Assembly (NCBI GenBank): GCA_018894105.1
Contig: CM032129.1
Location: 27,855,468 to 27,919,467, forward strand
From: Jacaranda mimosifolia
Taxonomy: Eukaryota; Streptophyta; Magnoliopsida; Lamiales; Bignoniaceae
Direction of reading: 5' to 3'
DNA length: 64,000 bases
Below are positions 23,209-34,130 of this stretch, piece by piece. Below the pieces are notes generated by a model. That model was not told where the DNA came from. It was given only the letters and a program-made list of their open reading frames with translations, and searched no databases. The first letter of the stretch is position 1; every line of letters starts with the position of its first letter. The position numbers and the translations under genes were made by a program.

Positions 23209-24332
23209 TACACCTGGCGGGCCTGGGATCCAGAGCCCGCCACTATCCAATTTTTTGGGTCAATAAAATCTTCTATAAGTGGGCCTCTGTGTGGTTCATC
23301 CAATTTCTCGCCTTCTTCCAGCCCATGTCCCATGTGATGCCGTTTTAATTCATTTACTATTAAGCCTTGTTCCTCATTTAACCCCTGCAGTAGCTGCTTA
23401 TCTTTTCCTTTGTTTATTTGAAATTCAGATCTGCTTCTCAACCCATGATTCTCTCCACAAAATCCAAACCTTCTACTGTTTTCCTGATTTTTCGTTGGAA
23501 TTAGATCCTCATACATCGTTATCATATCTTCTCCTTGTTTGTCGGCCCCTTCCTCCGGAACCGTGTTTCGAAGCCAATGTTCTTCGATCCCTATTTGCTG
23601 CCATCAATTAAGAGCTCTCATCCAACTCCCAAATGAAAATTCAGTAAGGCGTTAATCAGAATCAAATAGTTTTGAACAAAACTTCTCAGAATGTCCAAGC
23701 ACTCCACCAAAGAAACAAAAGGTGGATAATCGTTCGTATTTGAATTGAAACCAAAGCCAATCTCCTCCTTGTTTCGTCATTTTCATTCTTCTTTTTAATG
23801 GAGACCGAACATCAATAGAGACTCGAATTCTCATATATTATCTCTAAATACTAGTAAAATTATTGGAATCAGATTCAACATGTGTACCTATGTAATCACC
23901 GATGCTTTTACAAACTCGTTCCGATATAAAGCCCACTGGTAAATCATAAATTTGGACCCAAAAACATGTATTAGTAAGAGGCACATTAAGCGGTTGCTCT
24001 CCAGTTTTAACTTGATTCAGGATAAGAAGATTATGACCAAAAGTCCAAGGACGTCCTATCAAAACCCACTGCATATCTAACATATGGAAGAATTGGAAAA
24101 GATAGGTAGTTGTGTTTAGTTCTTTGATGCAAACTCCTTTGATCGATTGCTAAATCGTAGCCATAGTGTTTTTGAATGCCAAAAAATTGATATGTTTATG
24201 CGCAAGAAGACGACCTACCAGGCAGAATTGATTTTGGAATACACTTTCATCGTCTTGGTCGTTGAGAATCAATCCTCCTTCTTCTTCCTCCTCAAGGGTT
24301 ACCCTAGCACACTGGTCCACAAGACAATCCAT
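23208..24332 (-). pseudogene. LINE ORF1 pseudogene: DUF4283-like domain and broken CCHC zinc knuckle
   Basis: Translation from ATG at 24332 gives MDCLVDQCARVTLEEEEEGG, FQNQFCLVGRLLAHKHINF, then PWTFGHNLLILNQ and FWVQIYDLPVGFISERVCK, the pattern of the plant DUF4283 RNA-binding region. RVSIDVRSPLKRRMK and FKYERLSTFCFFGGVLGHSEKFC follow; in this zinc knuckle the second cysteine of the usual CFFCG is glycine. A charged linker ends at TAA, 23208-23210. All fragments stay in one frame; in-frame stops at 24150, 23844 and 23652 (with a few more between) kill it. The protein would bind element RNA. A start at 24410 is also open but adds an unrelated hydrophobic stretch. Confidence 0.88.
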
Positions 24333-24498
24333 ATTCAAAAACTCAAAGATGATGAATAATTCTATGGAAGAAGTCAGACTTATCAGAGGATAAGAGAAAA
24401 AGCTTGTCACATGAACAAGAGAGAAAATATATGGAGAAACTTGATACGAGTCTTATGGTGGTGAAAGGGAGAATGGAGATAAAAATGTTAATAATTGC

Positions 24499-24513
24499 TG
24501 TAAATTTTTAGTA
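24499..24513. repeat. Target-site duplication of the LINE (copy at its 5' end)
   Basis: tgtaaatttttagta, identical over 15 bp to 19109-19123. Confidence 0.93.
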
Positions 24514-24579
24514 TAATAAATGCAAGAATATGTAAAAAATAATATGTTACTCAAAAGTATCTTATGCATGCAAATGACT

Positions 24580-24880
24580 ACTAGTTATATAAAAGAGAAA
24601 TGTACTTTATACACTTAAAGTGGTGATTATGTTTTGTTATATCAAATTTTAAGCTACCAATTATATCTTTAATTTTTAATTTTCAAAAATGTCTTTCTTA
24701 CTTGGTATGAAATGACAAAACACAACCAATATGATTAAAAAATAATAGATAATTTGATGGAATGTATAAACTTTATATCCTACTTATTTGAGCTTCTGAT
24801 GTAGGAATTGTGTGCCATATATGGATTTATATTAATCTATAATTAATATTGCATATTATTCAGTGTGAAAGTTATTAGTG
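24580..24880 (+). repeat. Diverged relative of the Helitron at 15780-16201
   Basis: It shares tagttatataaaagagaaa / tagtatataaaaaagaaaa, then taccaattatatcttta / taccaattatacccttat, and gatggaatgtata / atggaatgcata in the same order. The 5' TC and a CTRR 3' end are not recognisable, so this is a fragment. Confidence 0.45.
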
Positions 24881-25129
24881 AGAGAGAAAAATGAGCAACT
24901 TAAGTTTTGATACCTTTTTAAAAATATGATTAAGTTAGTCGATACATTAAAAGTATATCAAATAGTTAATTTAATCAAACATTATGATAAGATATAAATT
25001 TATAAATTTTACAATTATTAATACACCTATACTTTATCTAATTTTGAAATATTTATTTCATGTCAAGCCACAACTAAATTATGTGCAGTATTCTTTCTTT
25101 TTAAAAAACAATATCGATACTAGTTAAAT

Positions 25130-26055
25130 TCCTTTAACATATAGTTATATTAGTTTTTTAAGAAATTATATTTATTTTACATTTATTAATCAATTGCCAT
25201 TAAGTTTATATTACTATTACTATGTTATTTTAAAGTGTCATTATACTGTAAAATGACGTTAAATTAGTGCAACTAAATAGTTTGTGGCACTTTTTATAAA
25301 TGACACTATAAATAAATATTAAAGACGTTTGCAGGAAATAATCAATGGCACTACTAAATGCCTTGCAAATACATTTATATTAATATTTTCAATTCAATGC
25401 CACTATTTTTATTTATCATTTACTAATCAAACACTATTAAATATTGTATTATAGTGACTTTTCTCAACGAGTATCACCATATTACTATTTGTGTGTCATT
25501 AAACTAAAGAACATCACTAATTTAGTGTCACTAAATATTTTGTGGTATTTTTCCTAGATGACAGAATAAATAAATATGAGTGGCATTTTTTAAGAAAAAT
25601 TAGTGGCACTAATTAACTACATTCAAATTATATTTTTGTTGATATTTGTAATCAAATGCCACTATTTTATGTATTATCTAATAATCAAATGTCACCAAAT
25701 ATTTTACTATATAGTGACATTTATTTCGACTATCACTATATTATTTTTGTGTGTCATTATACTATAAAATGCCACTTAGTTAGTGCCACTAAATACTTTA
25801 TGATATTTTTTTTTTAAGTACACCATAACTACATATTAGTGGTATTTTTCTAAGAAAAATTAGTGGCAACAATTAAAAGTCTTTGAAATATATTTATCTC
25901 GTCATTTTCAATTAAATGTCACTATTTTGATTGTCATTTAATAATCAAATGTCATTAAATTATTAAATTATAGTGACATTCTTTTGCGACAATCACTATA
26001 TTATTTTTTCGTATTGTTATATCAAAAAATATCACTAAATTATTGCCACTATATA
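25130..26055. repeat. Degenerate tandem array, unit about 260 bp, about 3.5 copies
   Basis: The phrase tatagtgaca...cgac(t/a)atcactatatta recurs at about 25452, 25713 and 25972, spaced about 260 bp. It is followed each time by a tgtgtcattatactataaaa-like stretch and agtggca(c/t). Words such as aaatgccact and agtggcatttt alternate between strands. The same unit recurs at 33480-34130. No coding capacity is seen. Confidence 0.7.
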
Positions 26056-26059
26056 TAAA

Positions 26060-26083
26060 TTACTCCTGCGTCTGCAGGAGTAA
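26060..26083. repeat. Perfect hairpin, 10-bp arms and 4-base loop
   Basis: ttactcctgc, loop gtct, gcaggagtaa. It marks the end of the 260-bp array. There is no T run after it, and plants do not use such terminators, so I call it only a palindrome. Confidence 0.9.
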
Positions 26084-26362
26084 TGGAGCTTGTAGCCTAA
26101 AATTAAGACTTATGGTTTGAGAAGTCAACAAGAACTTTGAAGTTACTACTCAAGATTATACTTTCAAGTTCCTAGTTTTAGGAGATGATGGATCCTTCTA
26201 TTCTGTAGTTATTTGTTTAATTTTATAATCTGCTTTTGTATTCAGGCATATATTTGATCACCAGAACAAGTAAGATGCTCATTCTCAGAGAACCATGAGC
26301 CACAAAGTCATGATCCATCCTCTCCTCATGCTTAGTCGATGAATTGTAGTTCTTTTATGTTA

Positions 26363-27877
26363 GGGTGAATTACACTTATACCTCCTGAATTAGGTCTAAT
26401 TACAGAAAAACTCTCGTTGTTTTGAAAATTATTTAACCCCCATAAACTTTGGAACTAAAATGTAATACTGACAGAAAGTGTGAATGAACACTATGCCTTT
26501 GCGTTCAAATTGAGAAAATAAAAAATAAAAAAAAGTTGATAGAAATATTAAAAGACAAAAATACCCTTGGACCTATTTGTAATAATTTTAAATTTATGAG
26601 GGTTTATTTAATATATTTTTATAATTTTTTTAAAAATTTAAATTTATAACCTTAGATAATATATTTCTATTAATTTGGAGTTACATATTTAATAATGATA
26701 AAATTGTAAACATATATAAAATAGTTTATTAAATTTTAGCAATAAGTAAATAAAATAAGTAAAAATAAAAAATAAAAAATTGAATATATTATCTTATACG
26801 ACATAACTTTAACAGTGAATTACTTTAATAATTTAATTAAATTCATTTATTATTAAAAAATAAAATAATTAAATAAAAAATAAAAATTGAAATCGTTATC
26901 TTACTATAATATAAAGGTGCATATATATACATATAAATGAACATATATATATTTATAAAAAATACATTATATAAGGGTGCATATATATGTAAATATACAA
27001 TAAATACATACATACATATATCAATATATAAAATAAATCACCTGCCACCCCCACCCGTCACCCCTGCTCCCACCCTTACCCCCACCCCAAGATGCCGCCA
27101 GCTAGGCTAGCTGGGTGACCAACAATCAGGGCCAGACCAATAGTGGCTGAATGACCAACAGCCATGGCCAGGCCTGCAGCGGCTGGGCGGGTAGAAGTGG
27201 GGGTTGTGGTTGGATTTTTTTTTATTCTTTAATAAATTTTAATATATTCTTTACTTATCCTTTTTATTTTTGGTTTTTGTTTAGTTTTTTTAACCAATAA
27301 ATATATTTAATTAATTATATTAAATATTTTTATTTAATATTGCTAAGTATGTAATTGAAAATACTGATTATATGTTTTAGTCCCAAAAATTATTAATTAC
27401 AAATAATTTTAAAGAATAAATTTTAATAAATTCTTTACTTGTCTTTTTTTAAAATCTTTTATTTAGTTATTTTTAATCAATAAATATATTTTAATTAATT
27501 ATTTTAAATACTTTTTATTTAATATTATTAAGTATGTAATTTAAAATGCTTATTAATTAAGTATGTTTAAGTCCTAAAAGAATTTAAATTACAAATAAAC
27601 CACTAAAAAATCTGAAATCTTACAATACCACCCCTGAAGGTATTTTCGTACACAAAAAAGGTCAAACCTAATCAAAAATGACGTCAGATACAATAAGGGC
27701 ATTTTTTAAATTTCACTTATATTTTTAACGGCACCATGTCAAAACCCTAACGTTGACTAACGACAGGGGCTAAATGTTGGATGGCAACAAACGTTGAAGG
27801 GTAAATGCAATTTTCAAAATTATGAGGATTTTTCTGTAATTAGGTCAAACCTCATAGAGTTTGGATGTAATTCACCC
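26363..27877. mobile_element. Non-autonomous Mutator-like (MULE) element, 1.5 kb, with long terminal inverted repeats
   Basis: The left end gggtgaattacacttat and the right end (complement gggtgaattacatccaa) start inverted repeats that extend at least 70 bp, sharing taggt(c)taattacagaaaaa and ttttgaaaatt. The flanks tttatgtta (26354-26362) and gttatgtta (27878-27886) form an 8-9 bp target duplication with one mismatch, the size range of MULEs. The centre (about 27040-27200) is a G+C-rich block with the palindrome ccagctaggctagctgg at 27098-27114 and two imperfect copies of a ~37-bp unit containing tgaccaaca. A duplication of about 190 bp lies at 27222-27600. No transposase is present. Confidence 0.78.
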
Positions 27878-27886
27878 GTTATGTTA

Positions 27887-29611
27887 TTTTGTTAAATTAT
27901 CTAATATGACTCCTACTTATATTGTTGATATTATTTTCTAGGATGAAAAAGAGAGATTTATTTTGATATTCAATGATGGTTGATTCAATATGAAGCTCGA
28001 TTTTCCTGATAGGTGATTGTTGTTTAACATCGTTACTAAAACCAAATTTTTGGTATAAATCTAAACAAAACAGGGTAAAAAAATTATAAATATTCGCAAC
28101 GGTTAAGAATTGATGCTAAAATAAAAAACATACACTTTCCATACCGTCGGGAAACGAAAAAATTAGTAGCGACAATTTGCTCTGAGAGCTGCTTAAGTTG
28201 AAAAAAAAAAAAATAAATGGCCAAAAAAATAAATTTTCAAGATAGTTTACAACCATCAGAAAACGCCAGAATATAATCAAGAGAAAAATAATTACGGTCC
28301 CTCACAACTGTTTCAGAATGCGAAACCAAATCATCATTAAATTTTATGTAGCCGTTCTTACAACAGTTTGCCTGAATAGCCGCATTATAACTTGTCGGTG
28401 GATGTGATTGCGGTTGTTGGCCAACCACCAAGACCTGATAAAAAATTATTCAAACCCACAAAAAAATGCGGGTAAAGAGTCACATTTCTGTACCCAATAA
28501 AATGTGGGTAATTTTACCTGTCGTTTTTTAGCCCAACTCGCAGGTGTATACCCACGGGTAACCCATGAATAAATGTTTATATTTTAATTTCTAATTTTTG
28601 CAACTATTTTGGAAGGTGTAACACTTTTTTTTGTTAATGATATCAACAATATTTAAGTGGTGTTTAAACTTTTAGTTCAAAAAACTTTTGACATACAATG
28701 AAATCTAAATTTAAACTTCAAAATGTAATATAACTTAAATTTAATATATGTTTAAATATTTAAGTTGTAGTTTTCAAACTAAAACATTTGACATGCTTTA
28801 AAATATTTGTTCAATATAATATTCGAAATTTGTAGCCTCTTTTATTAATTTTATTTAGGTAACATTTAAATAATATTATGTAAATTGAAAAAAAATACAA
28901 ATTTTTCTTTAAATATATATATATATATAAAAAAAATAGGTACCCGTGGGTTACCCATTACCCATAGTCACGGGTAATGGGTCCACTATCTCGTACCCAA
29001 TAAAAAGCGGGTAATTTAACCCAACTCATTCTTACCCGCTCTTGGGTTACCGGCGTTGGTGCTCTTAAGAAATGCGTTGGTTCATGTAGTGTAATGATAG
29101 TCTTCTAAATTTCAAATAGTTTTCAAAACATATCATTAGTTTAAATGGAATATAGTTCCAATTGGTTTGACTATAAAAAAGATATATTACAAGTAAAAAC
29201 AATCAATCTAATATTATAATATTAGATGAAATTTGTAAAGCAAGGTGAATTGATGTGGTGAATTGTAAAATCCCCTTTTTATAGGGGCAAAAGCATCAAA
29301 TGGTTAAAATATGACCTCGCAATTCGAAGCATAGCAATAGACAGTACAAATGGACGGCCTATCATAGGGTAATTCTCAACTCAATCGAATGCATTGCATT
29401 CGATGTAACCAAGACCATTGAATTGAGGGGGTTGGGTGGTGATAACCACCCAACTCCCTTAAATCTAATAGCAAACAATGGACCAAGTACACTCAATCCA
29501 TTATAGAATCAGCTGCCTATAATATGCCCAACGATGAACATTGCAAATACAAGACTTTATCAACTGTAAGACAAGTCTGTGTCTCCTCTAATTTTAAACT
29601 CAATGATAAGG
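27887..29611. other. Intergenic DNA with transposon relics, no gene
   Basis: Two stretches rich in gggta/taccc words (about 28450-28570 and 28935-29055) face each other and share gtacccaataaaa, in the style of hAT subterminal regions. A minus-strand open frame of 64 codons at 28237-28431 matches nothing I know. The sequence catgtagtg at 29083-29091 resembles the inner end of a CACTA terminus, without a partner. Confidence 0.35.
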
Positions 29612-30300
29612 TAGAGGTGTAAAAGATACTAAACGGATAGGATACAATTTGTCCATATCCACATCTGGTTAAGATTAATTCATACAATATCCATATTTGT
29701 CTTCATATTCTATGGATATTCAAGAAATGGCATTCAAATTCGAATTGGATGTATGTTAAAAAAATTTGGCTATATCTTTATCTAACTGTAGTTATTCAAA
29801 TATTAAATTCGATTTTGATTATTTGAATATCAATATCTAGTTGTGATTATTCAAATATTCGAATGCATAAAATATTCAACTTATGCTTAGGGTTAATGTT
29901 TTACTTACTGGTCTAATGATCTAAAACTTTAGATATAATAAACTAAGAGTTCCCAAATTAAAGTTCCAAGAAAAAAAAAAGTTAAAGTTCCAGGAAAAAC
30001 AATTTTAAAAAATTGAAAATATTATATATATATATGTAATAGTCTTTTTTGAATATTCTTTATTGGATAAGAATATAGATATAAATAGACTAGAAATATG
30101 AACATATAAGTGAAATAGTGAATATATTCAACAAATATGCACTTGGACAGAATATTAAACAAATTAAATATATGATTATCATGTTCATATTCATTTACAT
30201 TTGAATATTCACTAATTGATTAAGGATAATATCTGCTTAAACATAAACGAAGATAAACACAAGCGGTAGTCAATTTTTTTAATATTCATGGACAACCCTA
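29612..30300. mobile_element. Probable non-autonomous hAT relic
   Basis: The left end TAGAGGTGTAAAAGATACT and the right end (complement TAGGGTTGTCCATGAATATT) resemble each other and the terminus at 5282. The left subterminal region has many atatcc/ggatat words as in the element at 1-5282, suggesting the same subfamily. I found no convincing 8-bp target duplication. Confidence 0.5.
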
Positions 30301-31931
30301 AATGAGGGCCCAAGAAAAATTAATTTTACTTCTACTGAGATGGGTCCACACATTTTATTTGGGTTAAATCCGGGTCAATCGACTTGGAGCATATCTCCAC
30401 ACCTTAATTTGTTCAGATATGAATGTATAGGATTTTACCACCTCCTTCACAACATTTTCGCGAAATAGCACCAAAACATAAATACTAAAAACACACCACA
30501 TTTTTTGGTACACAGTACAAAGACAACTTAATTACCTTTTTTTTTTCTCCAGTATTTGCACATTGTTTTGACCTTTAAGTTAAGTAGTAACAGAATTTTT
30601 ATAGAGTTACTCAATAATTCTATCATTTTAGATGATTTCAAGTTCTAAAATTCTTGATCTATTAAACCCAAAACCGAATAGCATGATATAAAACAATATC
30701 AAATGATTATATTCTCCTAATGATCCATTCTTATTGTTAGATGTAAAGCAAATTTTAAAGATTATCCATTGTCAGTTAATTTCAGACAAGGCAAATTTCA
30801 AATAGAGTCATACTTGAGAGATTATATTCTCCTAATGATCCATTCTTTATTGTTAGATTTGATTAATGTATATACGCACCCATGTTACCCCTATCCTTCT
30901 AACACTACACATGATTTTATAATGCCCACTAGAAAAACTGAAACCTCGAACATAAACTTTTTCAAAGTGTATAATATCATATATATAACAAACTATTTTA
31001 TTAACTATTTTGCTTTTTTCAACAAAGCATGCATAATTAACATCTATAAAATAATTGTTTCATTGTCAATTCTTTCCATCAAAATATCCACTACAAAACG
31101 AATTGCTTCTCATAAAATAAAAAGTCCAAAAATAAAAATAAATTGCTATGTCATAAAACAAAAAAGTCCAAAATTAAAAATGATCTAAAATATAAAATAC
31201 ATGTACCTATATTCATAACATGATCAACATGTAGTTCCATTTTTTTTTCACATCTTACATTCTCATTTAAACGAAATTCCATGTAGGGATCGATCCATTC
31301 AAATCTATAAAATATGAATAATATAAAGAAATTAACATATATAATCAAATAGTCTATCACATATGTCATGGTATTATATAATAAAAAATCAGTAAAATTG
31401 GACTCTTTCGCCTTTTTGCAGTTTGACAAAGTAAGATTCTTGTCAAATTTAATGGAGAATTATTTATCAAGATAATTAAAAAATCATGCCTTTTCTAAGT
31501 AGGACCATTTGCGTAAATATATTTAGTTTTCAACTCTAAGGGAATAAAAGAATTAGGAGGGTAGAAAATAATGATATTCAAACATTCAACATCACAAATT
31601 AGTAGGCTGGACGTAAGTTTTTACCTTGGAATTTTGTTGAAATCAACCGTTGTTGAAGCTTGTTAGAGCAGATTAGAAGAAAGAATAAATTAAAAAATAA
31701 AAATTAATAACATAACTATGAAATGACAATACCCATACCTTCAGGAAATAATTGATGCACTATAAATTTGAGAGTGAAACCAAAACACAATAACTTTTTT
31801 TATATGCTTTCCCTCCAATTTTTTTTATCACCGTCTAATAATTTGAGTGAACTCCTTTTAAGGAAAGAGAGGTCTAATACTTATTAATTGATTTGTACTA
31901 ATACGCTTTAGAAAGCATCAAATGAAATGTT
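30301..31931. other. Intergenic DNA, no gene seen
   Basis: A+T-rich. A phrase of about 37 bases starting gattatattctcctaatgat occurs at about 30705 and again near 30820, a local direct duplication. The open frames here are low-complexity Ile/Lys/Asn-rich and look non-coding. Confidence 0.5.
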
Positions 31932-31955
31932 GGGGGGGGGGGGGGGGGGGGGGGG
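31932..31955. repeat. Poly(G) run of 24 bases
   Basis: Twenty-four consecutive G. Shorter runs occur at 40155-40166 (12 G), 53533-53547 (15 G) and 59549-59560 (12 C). Such runs are error-prone in sequencing, so the length is uncertain. Confidence 0.9.
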
Positions 31956-33479
31956 AGAAGGGAAACAGAAGACTTCGGGTCATCAATATTATGTTTGCTC
32001 ACAAAGATAGTGGAAGTATTATAACTGGAGCTAGGCCTCAAAGAAGGACAAAAATAGCCCCCGTTTAATATTTTATTTTGCAATTAATGTATTAATATTT
32101 ATACTAAATAAAAAAAATTAGCAAACCATTTGAGTTTCTAGTTAGCTCAAGCTTAATCATTCTCAACAAATATGATTTAGAATGTGATTGCCAAACTATC
32201 ATCTAAAAATAGATTATAATATATATATATATATATTGTTACTCAATCTCGAATCAATTATTTAAAAATGATAAAAGTATATTCAATTCACGTAAAATTC
32301 ATTTAACCATGGAGATCAATGGGAATGTGGTAAAAAAATCAAGCTTCAGTTTGATGAATATTCCAACAAAGAACATGGTAAAAAGATGAAAACATTGCCG
32401 GCACATGAATTAAGATTTTTTTAACAAAAAATTTAATCTTTTATATTAGCCTCAAATAATTTTCAAAATCAGTAAGTAATAATTACTTGTTGTAAATCAC
32501 TTTTTGCATGCTGGAGGTCAATGGGAAGCTGCGCCTGCTGTCAAGTGAGGATTAAGTTTTTTTTCCTATTCTTTATTTACATTTCAAGTTCCGTAATATG
32601 TGTCCCAATGATAGAAAAAAGGAAAAATAATAACCAAAAAAGAAAGAAAAAGAAGAATTTGTCATTTAAATGCTGAGTTTGAGGTAAAAATAAAAAATTC
32701 TTGTCCTCTTAAAACTGAGGTAAAAATAATACACATACATAAAAACTATAATGGAAAATTTTCATCCAAGCATTTAAGCAAAAGTTTCAACCAAGCATTT
32801 GACCCTCCAAAAGGACCTAGTTTTGATTCTTTCTTCTAGCAAATACGAAACTAGATAGCCTTGCAAAGAAAGCTTTCAGCACCAGGAGGTATAGAGAGTT
32901 CAAGTCTCCATTACAACAAATTTAACTAAGATAATTGAACCTCCAAATAACCCATGATCAAATCCACCTTGCTGCAAAATTTCAAGCCTGTTGCGACAAC
33001 CTGGGTGTGACATCAACTCATCAAGCCCCAAATCCCACATATTTCAAACTTGATTTAGCCTTGTCTCTACACCCTCCATGTAACGGGAGCAAAATGTTAC
33101 ATTCATCCACCAAATATGCTTCGGCAATGCAACCTTCTGGATGACTTCTACTCCTCACATATGACTTTTTTGAGAAGATACCTATTGTTGTGTAGGTATC
33201 TAACTTTTCAAAAATATGATTTATTTGGTTAATACACATATGACAATAAATATAATTTGTAATTAGAATCACAAATTTAGTCTGTGCGGATTGAAATAAA
33301 AAAATTATATAACTTGTATGTCGGCCATATCCACACCTATTCAATATAACTAAAACAATTAAATAGATGGTTATAATTTTAAAACAGTATAAGGAAGGTA
33401 TGTAGGTGTTGCTAAAGAAAATCAGCATTCTAGTTATATGGTACTTTGTAAATTTTTAATAGTATTTTATTAATTTGTA
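31956..33479. other. Intergenic DNA with one exon-like stretch
   Basis: Mostly A+T-rich. At about 32830-33150 the composition becomes exon-like, but both strands are broken by stops and I recognise no protein. An AT run lies at 32219-32236. Confidence 0.4.
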
Positions 33480-34130
33480 ATTATATATTTATTAATGTAA
33501 TTATATTTCATTTATTTTTCAAATTAACAGTGTAACTATGAGTGTTATTTAAAAAAAAATAGTGGCACTCGTTAAATATATTTATTTAAATTTATCAAAC
33601 TAAACTATAAAATGAAATAACGTTATTTTCACTAAATATTTTTTTTTTCAAATGTAGTAGTATTTGAAAGCAACTATTGACACTAGCTAAGTGCCTTTAA
33701 AATATATTTATATTGGCATGTTTAATTAAATATCGCTATTTTATGTGTCACTCAAACAAATGTCATTAAGTATTATTGTATAGTGGCATTTGTATAACTA
33801 TTACTATACAGTTTTTCTGCGTCACTAAGTTATAAATGCTAGTATAAAGTTTAATGCCAATAATACTTCATGATATTTTTTTAAGTGACACTCAAAGTAG
33901 ATATAAGTGGCATTCTTTCTCAAGAAAATAGTGGCACGATCTACATGTCTTTAAATTATATGTATGTTGACATCCTCAATCAAGTCATGTCAAAATTTTA
34001 TTTGTCTTTTATTAATTAAATGCGCATTAAATTATTATATTATTGTGACATTTTATACAACTGTCATTATATTATATTCTTTATGACATTAAAATATAAA
34101 ATGCCACTAACTAAATGCCATTAAATAACA
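33480..34130. repeat. Second array of the ~260-bp degenerate repeat
   Basis: Phrases corresponding to those in 25130-26055 recur: tatagtggcatttgtataactatta near 33778 and attgtgacattttatacaactgtcatta near 34042, about 264 bp apart, with tataaaatgccacta near 34097. About 2.5 copies are present. Confidence 0.65.

Larger units (their letters stand above)
19124..24498 (-). mobile_element. L1-type LINE retrotransposon, full length (about 5.4 kb), inactive
   Basis: On the minus strand the order is: short 5' UTR, ORF1 with a DUF4283-like domain and zinc knuckle, ORF2 with endonuclease, reverse transcriptase, zf-RVT and RNase H, a very short 3' UTR and a poly(A) tail (T run at 19124-19135). A perfect 15-bp target duplication (tgtaaatttttagta) flanks it, so both ends are defined and the copy is not 5'-truncated. 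Both reading frames carry several stops, and ORF2 also carries frameshifts. The RNase H domain places it with plant L1 lineages. The intact duplication shows an insertion young enough to keep its flanks, though the coding part has decayed. Confidence 0.95.

Noticed and set aside
26060..26083. Hairpin as transcription terminator
   Set aside because: Nuclear plant genes do not use intrinsic hairpin terminators, and there is no U tract or gene upstream.
29083..29091. CACTA transposon end (catgtagtg)
   Set aside because: No matching cactac start or 3-bp target duplication could be found in the neighbourhood, so I list it only as a possible relic.
30769..31188. 139-codon open frame
   Set aside because: Ile/Asn/Lys/Tyr-rich translation of A+T-rich DNA without domain signs, beginning inside a local direct duplication.
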